From NCBI GenBank assembly GCA_949752795.1, contig CATKHW010000427.1, positions 1,550,001 through 1,614,000 of the forward strand: DNA of 64,000 nt, written 5' to 3'. The notes beneath the pieces are model-generated. The model was not told where the DNA came from and did no database searches. It saw only the letters and a list, made by a program, of their open reading frames with translations. The translations under genes were made by a program, and so were the position numbers. Origin of the DNA: Hyperoodon ampullatus (taxonomy: Eukaryota; Chordata; Mammalia; Artiodactyla; Ziphiidae). The stretch's first letter is position 1, and each line of letters opens with the position of its first letter. Shown here piece by piece: positions 24,468-36,641 of this stretch.

Positions 24468-26206
24468 CTTGGCCAAAAAGGGCGTATGCGTTTTCTCTTG
24501 AATATATGCAGGAGAAAACGCATACGCACTTTATGGCCACGTGCATCATTGTCGAAGTTGTGCCCCTCTTCCTGTGCTTTAAAGGCGATTCCAACGTACC
24601 TCTTGAAATCTGTTTCCTGCTATTCTGCCTCGCTTCCAAGTCCGCCTCGTTGCCTTCCCTCAACAGATATTTGGACGATAGTTGTCCTTTATTACTCGGC
24701 CAGTTTGTGAATTGCTGTGCCCCTGAGCTCCATTTTTCCACTCGTTTTTGGTGAGCTGACCGCAGGTCCAAAATTTTGGTTCATGACCTATACTGGTTCC
24801 CGGTAGGTGGCTGAGACTTTGGTTAATTCTTCTTCCTGCCGGGAAATTACAGTGATATGTGCCCGTCCAAATGCCTATCAGGTACTCTCTCATTGGTTCT
24901 CCCTCTTCCCTTTCATCCTCTGCCAAATTGGCAACCTGTGCGAACCAGATGGTTAAAGGGTCTGTCTGTCCAAGTTGGGAGGTTGATAGTAAAGCAGATG
25001 GAAAGTCAAACCGGAGAACCAGGAGAGGGACTATTCGTTGAGTTTTAGAAACCTTTCGTATTCACAGTGTGTCCGTTCTCTAGGTTTCCCGTACATGTTA
25101 TAACTGTAGTAATATTCCTTTCAACCTGGAGAGTTGGGACCCATGGAATGGGTGCCATGCATTATTGCTTTAAAGGGTCTGCATTTGTTCACCCAATCTC
25201 ACCAATCTTCTCAGTCCCAAGTGTCCAGCCTTATGCCACATCCAGCTGTCGTTGTAGATAGGGTCATTCCAGGTTTCATCAGAGACCCTGAAGGAATTGT
25301 AAAGAATTTCCCAGTTTTTTTGTTTTGTTTTTGAAATTCCTTTTTATAGTGGGTTTGAGCTGATTCTCGCTGCCATGTTTATGCCAGTCTAGACACACTT
25401 GATTCCCTTACGGAGACATATCAATACATAGGTTTTAAGATTCTTACTAGTCAGATATATTCCTCTGCGGGAAATATGGGGTTTTGAGTCCCTTTCACTG
25501 AGGAAGGTGTAGGTCTTGTCTATTCCATAGTTGGTTTTTGGAATGGTACCTGTGCTTATATCAAACTCTGTTTTTATGCATCACCCCACCTCTCCTTCCC
25601 CCTTAAGCAGGCATAAGAGTACTTTCTAAATGTGAGACACTGATCTCTTTCCTAACTCAGTTCAAGTGTAGCCATGTTTACAGGATCTTCATAAGTGATA
25701 TCTTTTGATAAGTTTCTTTTTCTGTGTGACTTATTTCACTTAGAATCATCGTACCTGAATCCACCCATTTTGCTGCTACTGGTCTTATGACATTGATTTC
25801 ATGGCTGAGGGATATTCCATCGTACGTAAGTACCACAATTTTTTGAACCATTTTTATATTTCCTGGGATATTTAAGGTGTACCCAAGTTGAGGTCCTTAT
25901 AAGCAGTGCAGCCCTAAATTTTGGGGTGGCTGTGTCTTTTTGATTTTCAGTTTTCCCAAGGTATATTCCCTAGACTGGAAGTGCCCTTGGCTCTGTAGCT
26001 CTGTTGTTTACATGTTTTAGGGAACACAATGCACTCCTCCAGAGAGGCAGTTGGCAATTTACATCCCGCCCATCAGCATAACAAGGCTCCCTGTTCTCCA
26101 GGGCCTGTCTTGCCTTTCTGGTTTTTACACATTTTGTGGATGTCCCTTTTGACCGGTGGGAAGTGATACTTCTTTGTAGTGCAGATTTGCATTGCCTGCT
26201 TGCTTG
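24468..26206. repeat. Satellite unit 15, family A
   Basis: Degenerate palindrome at 24468-24541 (CTCTTGAATATATGCAGG centre, GCACTTTATGGCCACG right arm), close to unit 31. Downstream of about 24930 it matches unit 1. Antisense L1 is at 25315-26195. Confidence 0.95.
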
Positions 26207-28675
26207 CTTGGCCAAAAAGGGCGTATGCGTTTTCTCCTGAATGTATTCAGGAGAAAACGCATACGCCCTTTTTGGCCAAGTGCATCATTGTCGAAGTTGT
26301 GCCCCTCTTCCTGTGCTTTAAAGGCGATTCCAACGTACCTCTTGAAATCTGTTTCCTGCTATTCTGCCTCGCTTTCAAGTCCGCCTCGTTGCCTTCCCTC
26401 AACAGATTTTTGGACGATAGTTGTCCTTTATTACTCGGCCAGTTTGTGAAATGCTGTGCCCCTGAGCTCCATTATTCAACTCGTTTTTGGTGAGCTGACC
26501 GCAAGTCCAAAATTTTGGTTCAGGACCTATACTGGTTCCCGGTGGGGGCCTGAGACTTTGGTTAATTCTTCTTCCTGCCGGGAAATTACAGTGATATGTG
26601 TCTGTCCAAATGCCTAACAGCTACTCTCTCATTGGTTCTCCCTCTTCCCTTTCATCCTCTGCCAAATTGGCAACCTGTGCGAACCAGGAGGTTAAAGGTG
26701 CTGTCTCTCCAAGTTGGGAGGTTAATAGTAAAGCAGATGGAAAGTCAAACCGGAGCACCAGGAGAGGGACTATTCGTTGAGTTTTAGAAACCTTTCGTAT
26801 TCACAGTGTGTCCATTCTCTAGGTTTCCCGTACATGTTATAACTGTAGTAATATTCCATTCAACCTGGAGAGTTGGGACCCATGGAATGTGTGCCATGCA
26901 TTATTGCTTTAAATGGTCTGCATTTGTTCACCCAATCTCACCAATCCTCTCAGTCCCAAGTGTCCAGCCTTATGCCACATCCAGCTGTCGTTGTAGATAG
27001 GGTCATTCCAGGTTTCATCAGAGACCCTGAAGGAATTGTAAAGAATTTCCCAGTTTTTTTGTTTTGTTTTTGAAATTCCTTTTTATAGTGGGTTTGAGCT
27101 GATTCTCGCTGCCATGTTTCTGCCAGTCTAGACACACTTGATTCCCTTACGGAGACATATCAATACATAGGTTTTAAGATTCTTACTAGTCAGATATATT
27201 CCTCTGCGGGAAATATGGGGTTTTGAGTCCCTTTCACTGAGGAAGGTGTAGGTCTTGTCTATTCCATAGTTGGTTTTTGGAACGGTACCTGTGCTTATAT
27301 CAAACTCTGGTTTTATGCATCACCCCACCTCTCCTTCCCCCTTAAGCAGGCATAAGAGTGTTTTCTAAATGTGAGACACTGTTCTCTTTCCTAACTCAGT
27401 TCAAGTGTAGCCATGTTTACAGGATCTTCATAAGTGATATCTTATGATAAGTTTCTTTTTCTGTGTGACTTATTTCACTTAGAATCATCGTACCTGAATC
27501 CACCCATTTTGCTGCTACTGGTCTTATGACATTGATTTCATGGCTGAGGGATATTCCATCGTACGTAATTACCACAATTTTTTGAACCATTTTTATATTT
27601 CCTGGGATATTTAAGGTGTACCCAAGTTGAGGTCCTTGTAAGCAGTGCAGCCCTAAATTTTGGGGTGGCTGTGTCTTTTTGATTTTCAGTTTTCCCAAGG
27701 TATATTCCCTAGACTGGAAGTGCCCTTGGCTCTGTAGCTCTGTTGTTTACTTGTTTTAGGGAACACAATGCATTCCTCCAGAGAGGCAGTTGGCAATTTA
27801 CATCCCGCCCATCAGCATAACAAGGCACCCTGTTCTCCAGGGCCTGTCTTGCCTTTCTGGTTTTTACACATTTTGTGGATGTCCCTTTTGACTGGTGGGA
27901 AGTGATACTTCTTTGTAGTGCAGATTTGCATTGCCCACTTGCTTGCTTGGCCAAAAAGGGCGTATGCGTTTTCTCCTGAATATATTCAGGAGAAAACGCA
28001 TACGCCCTTTTTGGCCAAGTGCATCATTGTCGAAGTTGTGCCCCTCTTCCTGTGCTTTAAAGGTGATTCCAACGTACCTCTTGAAATCTGTTTCCTGCTA
28101 TTCTGCCACGCTTTCAATTCCGCCTCATTGCCTTCCCTCAACAGATTTTTGGACGATAGTTGTCCTTTATTACTCGGCCAGTTTGTGAATTGCTGTGCCC
28201 CTGAGCTCCATTATTCAACTCGTTTTTGGTGAGCTGACCGCAAGTCCAAAATTTTGGTTCAGGATCTATACTGATTCCCGGTGGGTGGCTGAGACTTTGG
28301 TTAATTCTTCTTCCTGCCGGGAAATTACAGTGATATGTGCCCGTCCAAATGCCTAACAGCTACTCTCTCATTGGTTCTCCCTCTTCCCTTTCATCCTCTG
28401 CCAAATTGGCAACCTGTGCGAACCAGGAGGTTAAAGGGGCTGTCTCTCCAAGTTGGGAGGTTGATAATAAAGCAGATGGAAAGTCAAACCGGAGCACCAG
28501 GAGAGGGACTATTCGTTGAGTTTTAGAAACCTTTCTTATTCACAGTGTGTCCGTTCTCTAGGATTCCCGTACATGTTATATCTGTAGTAATATTCCCTTC
28601 AACCTGGAGAGTTGGGACCCATGGAATGTGTGCCATGCATTATTGCATTAAAGGGTCTGCATTTGCTCACCCAAT
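24935..28675. repeat. Copied segment spanning an A-to-B switch, copy 2
   Basis: Counterpart of 600-4340. Differences such as GTTAATAGTAAAG near 26721 and the GTGCGAACC/GTGCGAAAC contrast (4081/28416) show it has aged since copying. Confidence 0.75.
26207..27945. repeat. Satellite unit 16, family A
   Basis: Counterpart of unit 2 at a lag of 24,335 bp. Central-G palindrome at 26207-26280; antisense L1 at 27054-27934. Its own marks are AAAGGTGCTG (near 26694) and GGTTAATAGTAAAG (near 26721). Confidence 0.95.
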
Positions 28676-29685
28676 CTCACCAATCCTCTCAGTCCCAAGT
28701 GTCCAGCCTTATGCCACATCCAGCTGTCATTGTAGATAGGGTCATTTCAGGTTTCATCAGAGACCCTGAAGGAATTGTAAAGAATTTCCCAGTTTTTTTT
28801 GTTTTGTTTTTGAAATTCCTTTTTATAGTGGGTTTGAGCTGCTTCTCGCTGCCATGTTTATGCCATTCTAGACACACTTGATTCCCTTACGGAGACATAT
28901 CAATACATAGGTTTTAAGATTCTTACTAGTCAGATATATTCCTCTGCGGGAAATATGGGGTTTTGAGTCCCTTTCACTGAGGAAGGTGTAGGTCTTGTCT
29001 ATTCCATAGTTGGTTTTTGGAACGGTACCTGTGCTTATATCAAACTCTGGTTTTATGCATCACCCCACCTCTCCTTCCCCCTTAAGCAGGCATAAGAGTG
29101 TTTTCTAAATGTGAGACACTGTTCTCTTTCCTAACTCAGTTCAATTGTAGCCATGTTTACAGGATCTTCATAAGTGATAACTTATGATAAGTTTCTTTTT
29201 CTCTGTGACTTATTTCACTTAGAATCATCGTACCTGAATCCACCCATTTTGCTGCTACTGGTCTTATGACATTGATTTCATGGCTGAGGGATATTCCATC
29301 GTACGTAAGTACCACAATTTTTTGAACCAATTTTATATTTCCTGGGATATTTAAGGTGTACCCAAGTTGTGGTCATTGTAAGCAGTGCAGCCCTAAATTT
29401 TGGGGTGGCTCTGTCTTATTGATTTTCAGTTTTTCCCAGGTATATTCCCTAGACTGGAAGTGCCATTGGCTCTGTAGCTCTGTTGTTTACTTGTTTTAGG
29501 GAACACAATGCACTCCTCCAGAGAGGCAGTTGGCAATTTACATCCCGCCCATCAGCATAACAAGGCACCCTGTTCTCCAGGGCCTGTCTTGCCTTTCTGG
29601 TTTTTACACATTTTGTGGATGTCCCTTTTGACTGGTGGGAAGTGATACTTCTTTGTAGTGCAGATTTGCATTGCCCGCTTGCTTG
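27946..29685. repeat. Satellite unit 17, family B
   Basis: Perfect palindrome at 27946-28019. The first part is the counterpart of unit 3 (CCACGCTTTCAATTCC, CCTTTCTTATTC near 28530). From about 28540 it matches unit 19 at a lag of 3,478 bp, including the eight-T tail and GAGCTGCTTCTCG. Antisense L1 is at 28793-29674. At 1,740 bp it is one of the two longest units. Confidence 0.95.
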
Positions 29686-31424
29686 CTTGGCCAAAAAGGG
29701 CGTATGCGTTTTCTCCTGAATATATTCAGGAGAAAACGCATACGCCCTTTTTGGCCAAGTGCATCATTGTCGAAGTTGTGCCCCTCTTCCTGTGCTTTAA
29801 AGGCGATTCCAACGTACCTCTTGAAATCTGTTTCCTGCTATTCTGCCTCGCTTTCAAGTCCGCCTCGTTGCCTTCCCTCAACAGATTTTTGGACGATAGT
29901 TGTCCTTTATTACTTGGCCAGTTTGTGAATTGCTGTGCCCCTGAGCTCCATTTTTCAACTCGTTTTTGGTGAGCTGACCGCAAGTTCAAAATTTTGGTTC
30001 AGGATCTATACTGATTCCCGGTGGGTGGCTGAGACTTTGGTTAATTCTTCTTCCTGCTGGGAAATTACAGTGATATGTGCCCGTCCAAATGCCTAACAGC
30101 TACTCTCTCATTGGTTCTCCCTCTTCCCTTTCGTCCTCTGCCATATTGGCAACCTGTGCGAACCAGGAGGTTAAAGGGGCTGTCTCTCCAAGTTGGGAGG
30201 TTGATAATAAAGCAGATGGAAAGTCAAACCGGAGCACCAGGAGAGGGACTATTCGTTGAGTTTTAGAAACCTTTCGTATTCACAGTGTGTCCGTTCTCTA
30301 GGATTCCCGTACATGTTATATCTGTAATAATATTCCCTTCAACCTGGAGAGTTGGGACCCATGGAATGTGTGCCATGCATTATTGCTTTAAAGGGTCTGC
30401 ATTTGCTCACCCAATCTCACCAATCCTCTCAGTCCCAGGTGTCCAGCCTTATGCCACATACAGCTGTCATTGTAGATAGGGTCATTTCAGGTTTCATCAG
30501 AGACCCTGAAGGAATTGTATAGAATTTCCCAGTTTTTTTATTTTATTTTTGAAATTTCTTTTTATAGTGGGTTTGAGCTGATTCTCGCTGCCATATTTTT
30601 CCCAGTCTAGACACACTTGATTCCCTTACGGAGACATATCAATACATAGGTTTTAAGATTCTTACTAGTCAGATATATTCCTCTGCGGGAAATATGGGGT
30701 TTTGAGTCCCTTTCACTGAGGAAGGTGTAGGTCTTGTCTATTCCATAGTTGGTTTTTGGAACGGTACCTGTGCTTATATCAAACTCTGGTTTTATGCATC
30801 ACCCCACCTCTCCTTCCCCCTTAAGCAGGCATAAGAGTGTTTTCTAAATGTGAGACACTGTTCTCTTTCCTAACTCAGTTCAAGTGTAGCCATGTTTACA
30901 GGATCTTCATAAGTGATATCTTATGATAAGTTTCTTTTTCTCTGTGACTTATTTCACTTAGAATCATCGTACCTGAATCCACCCATTTTGCTGCTACTGG
31001 TCTTATGACATTGATTTCATGGCTGAGGGATATTCCATCGTACGTAAGTACCACAATTTTTTGAACCATTTTTATATTTCCTGGGATATTTAAGGTGTAC
31101 CCAAGTTGAGGTCCTTGTAAGCAGTGCAGCCCTAAATTTTGGGGTGGCTGTGTCTTTTTGATTTTCAGTTTTCCCAAGGTATATTCCCTAGACTGGAAGT
31201 GCCCTTGGCTCTGTAGCTCTGTTGTTTACTTGTTTTAGGGAACACAATGCACTCCTCCATAGAGGCAGTTGGCAATTTACATCCTGCCCTTCAGCATAAC
31301 AAGGCTCCCTGTTCTCCAGGGCCTGTCTTGCCTTTCTGGTTTTTACACATTTTGTGGATGTCCCTTTTGACCGGTGGGAAGTGATACTTCTTTGTAGTGC
31401 AGATTTGCATTGCCCGCTTGCTTG
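29686..31424. repeat. Satellite unit 18, family B
   Basis: Perfect palindrome at 29686-29759; antisense L1 at 30533-31413. Marks shared with unit 20 are TTACTTGGCC, CAAGTTCAAAAT, CCTGCTGGGAA, TCGTCCTCTGCCATATTGG and TGTAATAATATT. Confidence 0.95.
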
Positions 31425-33163
31425 CTTGGCCAAAAAGGGCTTATGCGTTTTCTCCTGAATATATTCAGGAGAAAACGCATATGCCCTTTTTGGCCAATGT
31501 ATCATTGTCGAAGTTGTGCCCCTCTTCCTGTGCTTTAAAGGCGATTCCAACGTACCTCTTGAAATCTGTTTCCTGCTATTCTGCCTCGCTTTCAAGTCCG
31601 CCTCATTGCCTTCCCTCAACAGATTTTTGGACGATAGTTGTCCTTTATTACTCGGCCAGTTTGTGAATTGCTGTGCCCCTGAGCTCCATTTTTCAACTCG
31701 TTTTTGGTGAGCTGACCGCAAGTCCAAAATTTTGGTTCAGGATCTATACTGATTCCCGGTGGTTGGCTGAGACTTTGGTTAATTCTTCTTCTTGCCGGGA
31801 AATTACAGTGATATGTGCCCGTCCAAATTCCTAACAGCTACTCTCTCATTGGTTCTCCCTCTTCCCTTTCATCCTCTGCCAAATTGGCAACCTGTTGGAA
31901 CCAGGAGGTTAAAGGGGCTGTCTCTCCAAGTTGGGAGGTTGATAATAAAGCAGATGGAAAGTCAAACCGGAGCACCAGGAGAGGGACTATTCGTTGAGTT
32001 TTAGAAATCTTTCGTATTCACAGTGTGTCCGTTCTCTAGGATTCCCGTACATGTTATATCTGTAGTAATATTCCCTTCAACCTGGAGAGTTGGGACCCAT
32101 GGAATGTGTGCCATGCATTATTGCATTAAAGGGTCTGCATTTGCTCACCCAATCTCACCAATCCTCTCAGTCCCAAGTGTCCAGCCTTATGCCACATCCA
32201 GCTGTCGTTGTAGATAGGGTCATTTCAGGTTTCATCAGAGACCCTGAAGGAATTGTAAAGAATTTCCCAGTTTTTTTTGTTTTGTTTTTGAAATTCCTTT
32301 TTATAGTGGGTTTGAGCTGCTTCTCGCTGCCATGTTTATGCCATTCTAGACACACTTGATTCCCTTACGGAGACATATCAATACATAGGTTTTAAGATTC
32401 TTACTAGTCAGATATATTCCTCTGCGGGAAATATGGGGTTTTGAGTCCCTTTCACTGAGGAAGGTGTAGGTCTTGTCTATTCCATAGTTGGTTTTTGGAA
32501 CGGTACCTGTGCTTATATCAAACTCTGGTTTTATGCATCACCCCACCTCTCCTTCCCCCTTAAGCAGGCATAAGAGTGTTTTCTAAATGTGAGACACTGT
32601 TCTCTTTCCTAACTCAGTTCAATTGTAGCCATGTTTACAGGATCTTCATAAGTGATAACTTATGATAAGTTTCTTTTTCTCTGTGACTTATTTCACTTAG
32701 AATCATCGTACCTGAATCCACCCATTTTGCTGCTACTGGTCTTATGACATTGATTTCATGGCTGAGGGATATTCCATCGTACGTAAGTACCACAATTTTT
32801 TGAACCAATTTTATATTTCCTGGGATATTTAAGGTGTACCCAAGTTGTGGTCATTGTAAGCAGTGCAGCCCTAAATTTTGGGGTGGCTCTGTCTTATTGA
32901 TTTTCAGTTTTTCCCAGGTATATTCCCTAGACTGGAAGTGCCCTTGGCTCTGTAGCTCTGTTGTTTACTTGTTTTAGGGAACACAATGCACTCCTCCAGA
33001 GAGGCAGTTGGCAATTTACATCCCGCCCATCAGCATAACAAGGCTCCCTGTTCTCCAGTACCAGTCTTGCCTTTCTGGTTTTTACACATTTTGTGGATGT
33101 CCCTTTTGACCGGTGGGAAGTGATACTTCTTTGTAGTGGAGATTTGCATTTCCCGCTTGCTTG
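31425..33163. repeat. Satellite unit 19, family B
   Basis: The palindrome at 31425-31497 has the same two-sided change and missing terminal G as unit 4. Antisense L1 is at 32271-33152. A minus-strand frame again runs through the shortened palindrome (31188-31727). CTGTTGGAACCAGG near 31892 is private. Confidence 0.95.
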
Positions 33164-34902
33164 CTTGGCCAAAAAGGGCGTATGCGTTTTCTCCTGAATA
33201 TATTCAGGAGAAAACGCATACACACTTTTTGGCCAAGTGCATCATTGTCGAAGTTGTGCCCCTCTTCCTGTGCTTTAAAGGCGATTCCAACGTACCTCTT
33301 GAAATCTGTTTCCTGCTATTCTGCCTCGCTTTCAAGTCCGCCTCGTTGCCTTCCCTCAACAGATTTTTGGACGATAGTTGTCCTTTATTACTTGGCCAGT
33401 TTGTGAATTGCTGTGCCCCTGAGCTCCATTTTTCAACTCGTTTTTGGTGAGCTGACCGCAAGTTCAAAATTTTGGTTCAGGATCTATACTGATTCCCGGT
33501 GGGTGGCTGAGACTTTGGTTAATTCTTCTTCCTGCTGGGAAATTACAGTGATATGTGCCCGTCCAAATGCCTAACAGCTACTCTCTCATTGGTTCTACCT
33601 CTTCCCTTTCGTCCTCTGCCATATTGGCAACCTGTGCGAACCAGGAGGTTAAAGGGGCTGTCTCTCCAAGTTGGGAGGTTGATAATAAAGCAGATGGAAA
33701 GTCAAACCGGAGCACCAGGAGAGGGACTATTCGCTGAGTTTTAGAAACCTTTCGTATTCACAGTGTGTCCGTTCTCTAGGATTCCCGTACATGTTATATC
33801 TGTAATAATATTCCCTTCAACCTGGAGAGTTGGGACCCATGGAATGTGTGCCATGCATTATTGCTTTAAAGGGTCTGCATTTGCTCACCCAATCTCACCA
33901 ATCCTCTCAGTCCCAGGTGTCCAGCCTTATGCCACATACAGCTGTCATTGTAGATAGGGTCATTTCAGGTTTCATCAGAGACCCTGAAGGAATTGTAAAG
34001 AATTTCCCAGTTTTTTTATTTTATTTTTGAAATTTCTTTTTATAGTGGGTTTGAGCTGATTCTCGCTGCCATATTTTTCCCAGTCTAGACACACTTGATT
34101 CCCTTACGGAGACATATCAATACATAGGTTTTAAGATTCTTACTAGTCAGATATATTCCTCTGCGGGAAATATGGGGTTTTGAGTCCCTTTCACTGAGGA
34201 AGGTGTAGGTCTTGTCTATTCCATAGTTGGTTTTTGGAACGGTACCTGTGCTTATATCAAACTCTGGTTTTATGCATCACCCCACCTCTCCTTCCCCCTT
34301 AAGCAGGCATAAGAGTGTTTTCTAAATGTGAGACACTGTTCTCTTTCCTAACTCAGTTCAAGTGTAGCCATGTTTACAGGATCTTCATAAGTGATATCTT
34401 ATGATAAGTTTCTTTTTCTGTGTGACTTATTTCACTTAGAATCATCGTACCTGAATCCACCCATTTTGCTGCTACTGGTCTTATGACATTGATTTCATGG
34501 CTGAGGGATATTCCATCGTACATAAGTACCACAATTTTTTGAACCATTTTTATATTTCCTGGGATATTTAAGGTGTACCCAAGTTGAGGTCCTTGTAAGC
34601 AGTGCAGCCCTAAATTTTGGGGTGGCTGTGTCTTTTTGATTTTCAGTTTTCCCAAGGTATATTCCCTAGACTGGAAGTGCCCTTGGCTCTGTAGCTCTGT
34701 TGTTTACTTGTTTTAGGGAACACAATGCACTCCTCCAGAGAGGCAGTTGGCAATTTACATCCTGCCCATCAGCATAACAAGGCTCCCTGTTCTCCAGAGC
34801 CTGTCTTGCCTTTCTGGTTTTTACACATTTTGTGGATGTCCCTTTTGACCGGTGGGAAGTGATACTTCTTTGTAGTGCAGATTTGCATTGCCCGCTTGCT
34901 TG
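33164..34902. repeat. Satellite unit 20, family B
   Basis: The palindrome at 33164-33237 has a damaged right arm (CATACACACTTTTTGG). The sequence just before it (CCAGTACCAG near 33056) resembles that before unit 22. The rest follows unit 18 at a lag of 3,478 bp. Antisense L1 is at 34011-34891. Confidence 0.95.
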
Positions 34903-36641
34903 CTTGGCCAAAAAGGGCTTATGCGTTTTCTCCTGAATATATTCAGGAGAAAACGCATATGCCCTTTTTGGCCAAGTGCATCATTGTCGAAGTTGTGCCC
35001 CTCTTCCTGTGCTTTAAAGGCGATTCCAACGTACCTCTTGAAATCTGTTTCCTGCTATTCTGCCTCGCTTTCAAGTCCGCCTCATTGCCTTCCCTCAACA
35101 GATTTTTGGACGATAGTTGTCCTTTATTACTCGGCCAGTTTGTGAATTGCTGTGCCCCTGAGCTCCATTTTTCAACTCGTTTTTGGTGAGCTGACCGCAA
35201 GTCCAAAATTTTGGTTCAGGATCTATACTGATTCCCGGTGGTTGGCTGAGACTTTGGTTAATTATTCTTCTTGCCGGGAAATTACAGTGATATGTGCCCG
35301 TCCAAATTCCTAACAGCTACTCTCTCATTGGTTCTCCCTCTTCCCTTTCATCCTCTGCCAAATTGGCAACCTGTGCGAACCAGGAGGTTAAAGGGGCTGT
35401 CTCTCCAAGTTGGGAGGTTGATAATAAAGCAGATGGAAAGTCAAACCGGAGCACCAGGAGAGGGACTATTCGTTGAGTTTTAGAAATCTTTCGTATTCAC
35501 AGTGTGTCCGTTCTCTAGGATTCCCGTACATGTTATATCTGTAGTAATATTCCCTTCAACCTGGAGAGTTGGGACCCATGGAATGTGTGCCATGTATTAT
35601 TGCTTTAAAGGGTCTGCATTTGCTCACCCAGTCTCACCAATCCTCTCAGTCCCAAGTGTCCAGCCTTATGCCACATCCAGCTGTCATTGTAGATAGGGTC
35701 ATTTCAGGTTTCATCAGAGACCCTGAAGGAATTGTAAAGAATTTCCCAGTTTTTTTGTTTTATTTTTGAAATTCCTTTTTATAGTGGGTTTGAGCTGATT
35801 CTCGCTGCCATATTTATGCCATTCTAGACACACTTGATTCCCTTACGGAGACATATCAATACATAGGTTTTAAGATTCTTACTAGTCAGATATATTCCTC
35901 TGCGGGAAATATGGGGTTTTGAGTCCCTTTCACTGAGGAAGGTGTAGGTCCTGTCTATTCCATAGTTGGTTTTTGGAACGGTACCTGTGCTTATATCAAA
36001 CTCTGGTTTTATGCATCACCCCACCTCTCCTTCCCCCTTAAGCAGGCATAAGAGTGTTTTCTAAATGTGAGACACTGTTCTCTTTCCTAACTCAGTTCAA
36101 GTGTAGCCATGTTTACAGGATCTTCATAAGTGATAACTTATGATAAGTTTCTTTTTCTGTGTGACTTATTTCACTTAGAATCATCGTACCTGAATCCACC
36201 CATTTTGCTGTTACTGGTCTTATGACATTGATTTCATGGCTGAGGGATATTCCATCGTACGTAAGTACCACAATTTTTTGAACCATTTTTATATTTCCTG
36301 TGATATTTAAGGTGTACCCAAGTTGAGGTCCTTGTAAGCAGTGCTGCCCAAAATTTTGGGGTGGCTCTGTCTTATTGATTTTCAGTTTTTCCCAGGTATA
36401 TTCCCTAGACTGGAAGTGCCCTTGGCTCTGTAGCTCTGTTGTTTACTTGTTTTAGGGAACACAATGCACTCCTCCAGAGAGGCAGTTGGCAATTTACATC
36501 CCGTCCATCAGCATAACAAGGCTCCCTGTTCTCCAGTACCAGTCTTGCCTTTCTGGTTTTTACACATTTTGTGGATGTCCCTTTTGACCGGTGGGAAGTG
36601 ATACTTCTTTGTAGTGGAGATTTGCATTGCCCGCTTGCTTG
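34903..36641. repeat. Satellite unit 21, family B
   Basis: The palindrome at 34903-34976 has the two-sided base-pair change of units 4 and 19 but keeps the terminal G. Antisense L1 is at 35750-36630. Its private marks are TTAATTATTCTTC, CATGTATTATTGC and GTGCTGCCC. Confidence 0.95.

Larger units (their letters stand above)
28540..35495. repeat. Two-unit duplication within family B (2 x 3,478 bp)
   Basis: Units 17 (right part), 18 and 19 repeat as units 19 (right part), 20 and 21 at a lag of 3,478 bp. Shared marks include the eight-T tail with CTGCTTCTCG (28793/32271), CAGTTCAATTGTAG (29140/32618), TTGTGGTCATTG (29366/32844) and CTGCCATATTGG (30137/33615). A short stretch before and in the unit 20 palindrome differs and resembles the start of unit 22, suggesting later gene conversion. 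Confidence 0.8.
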
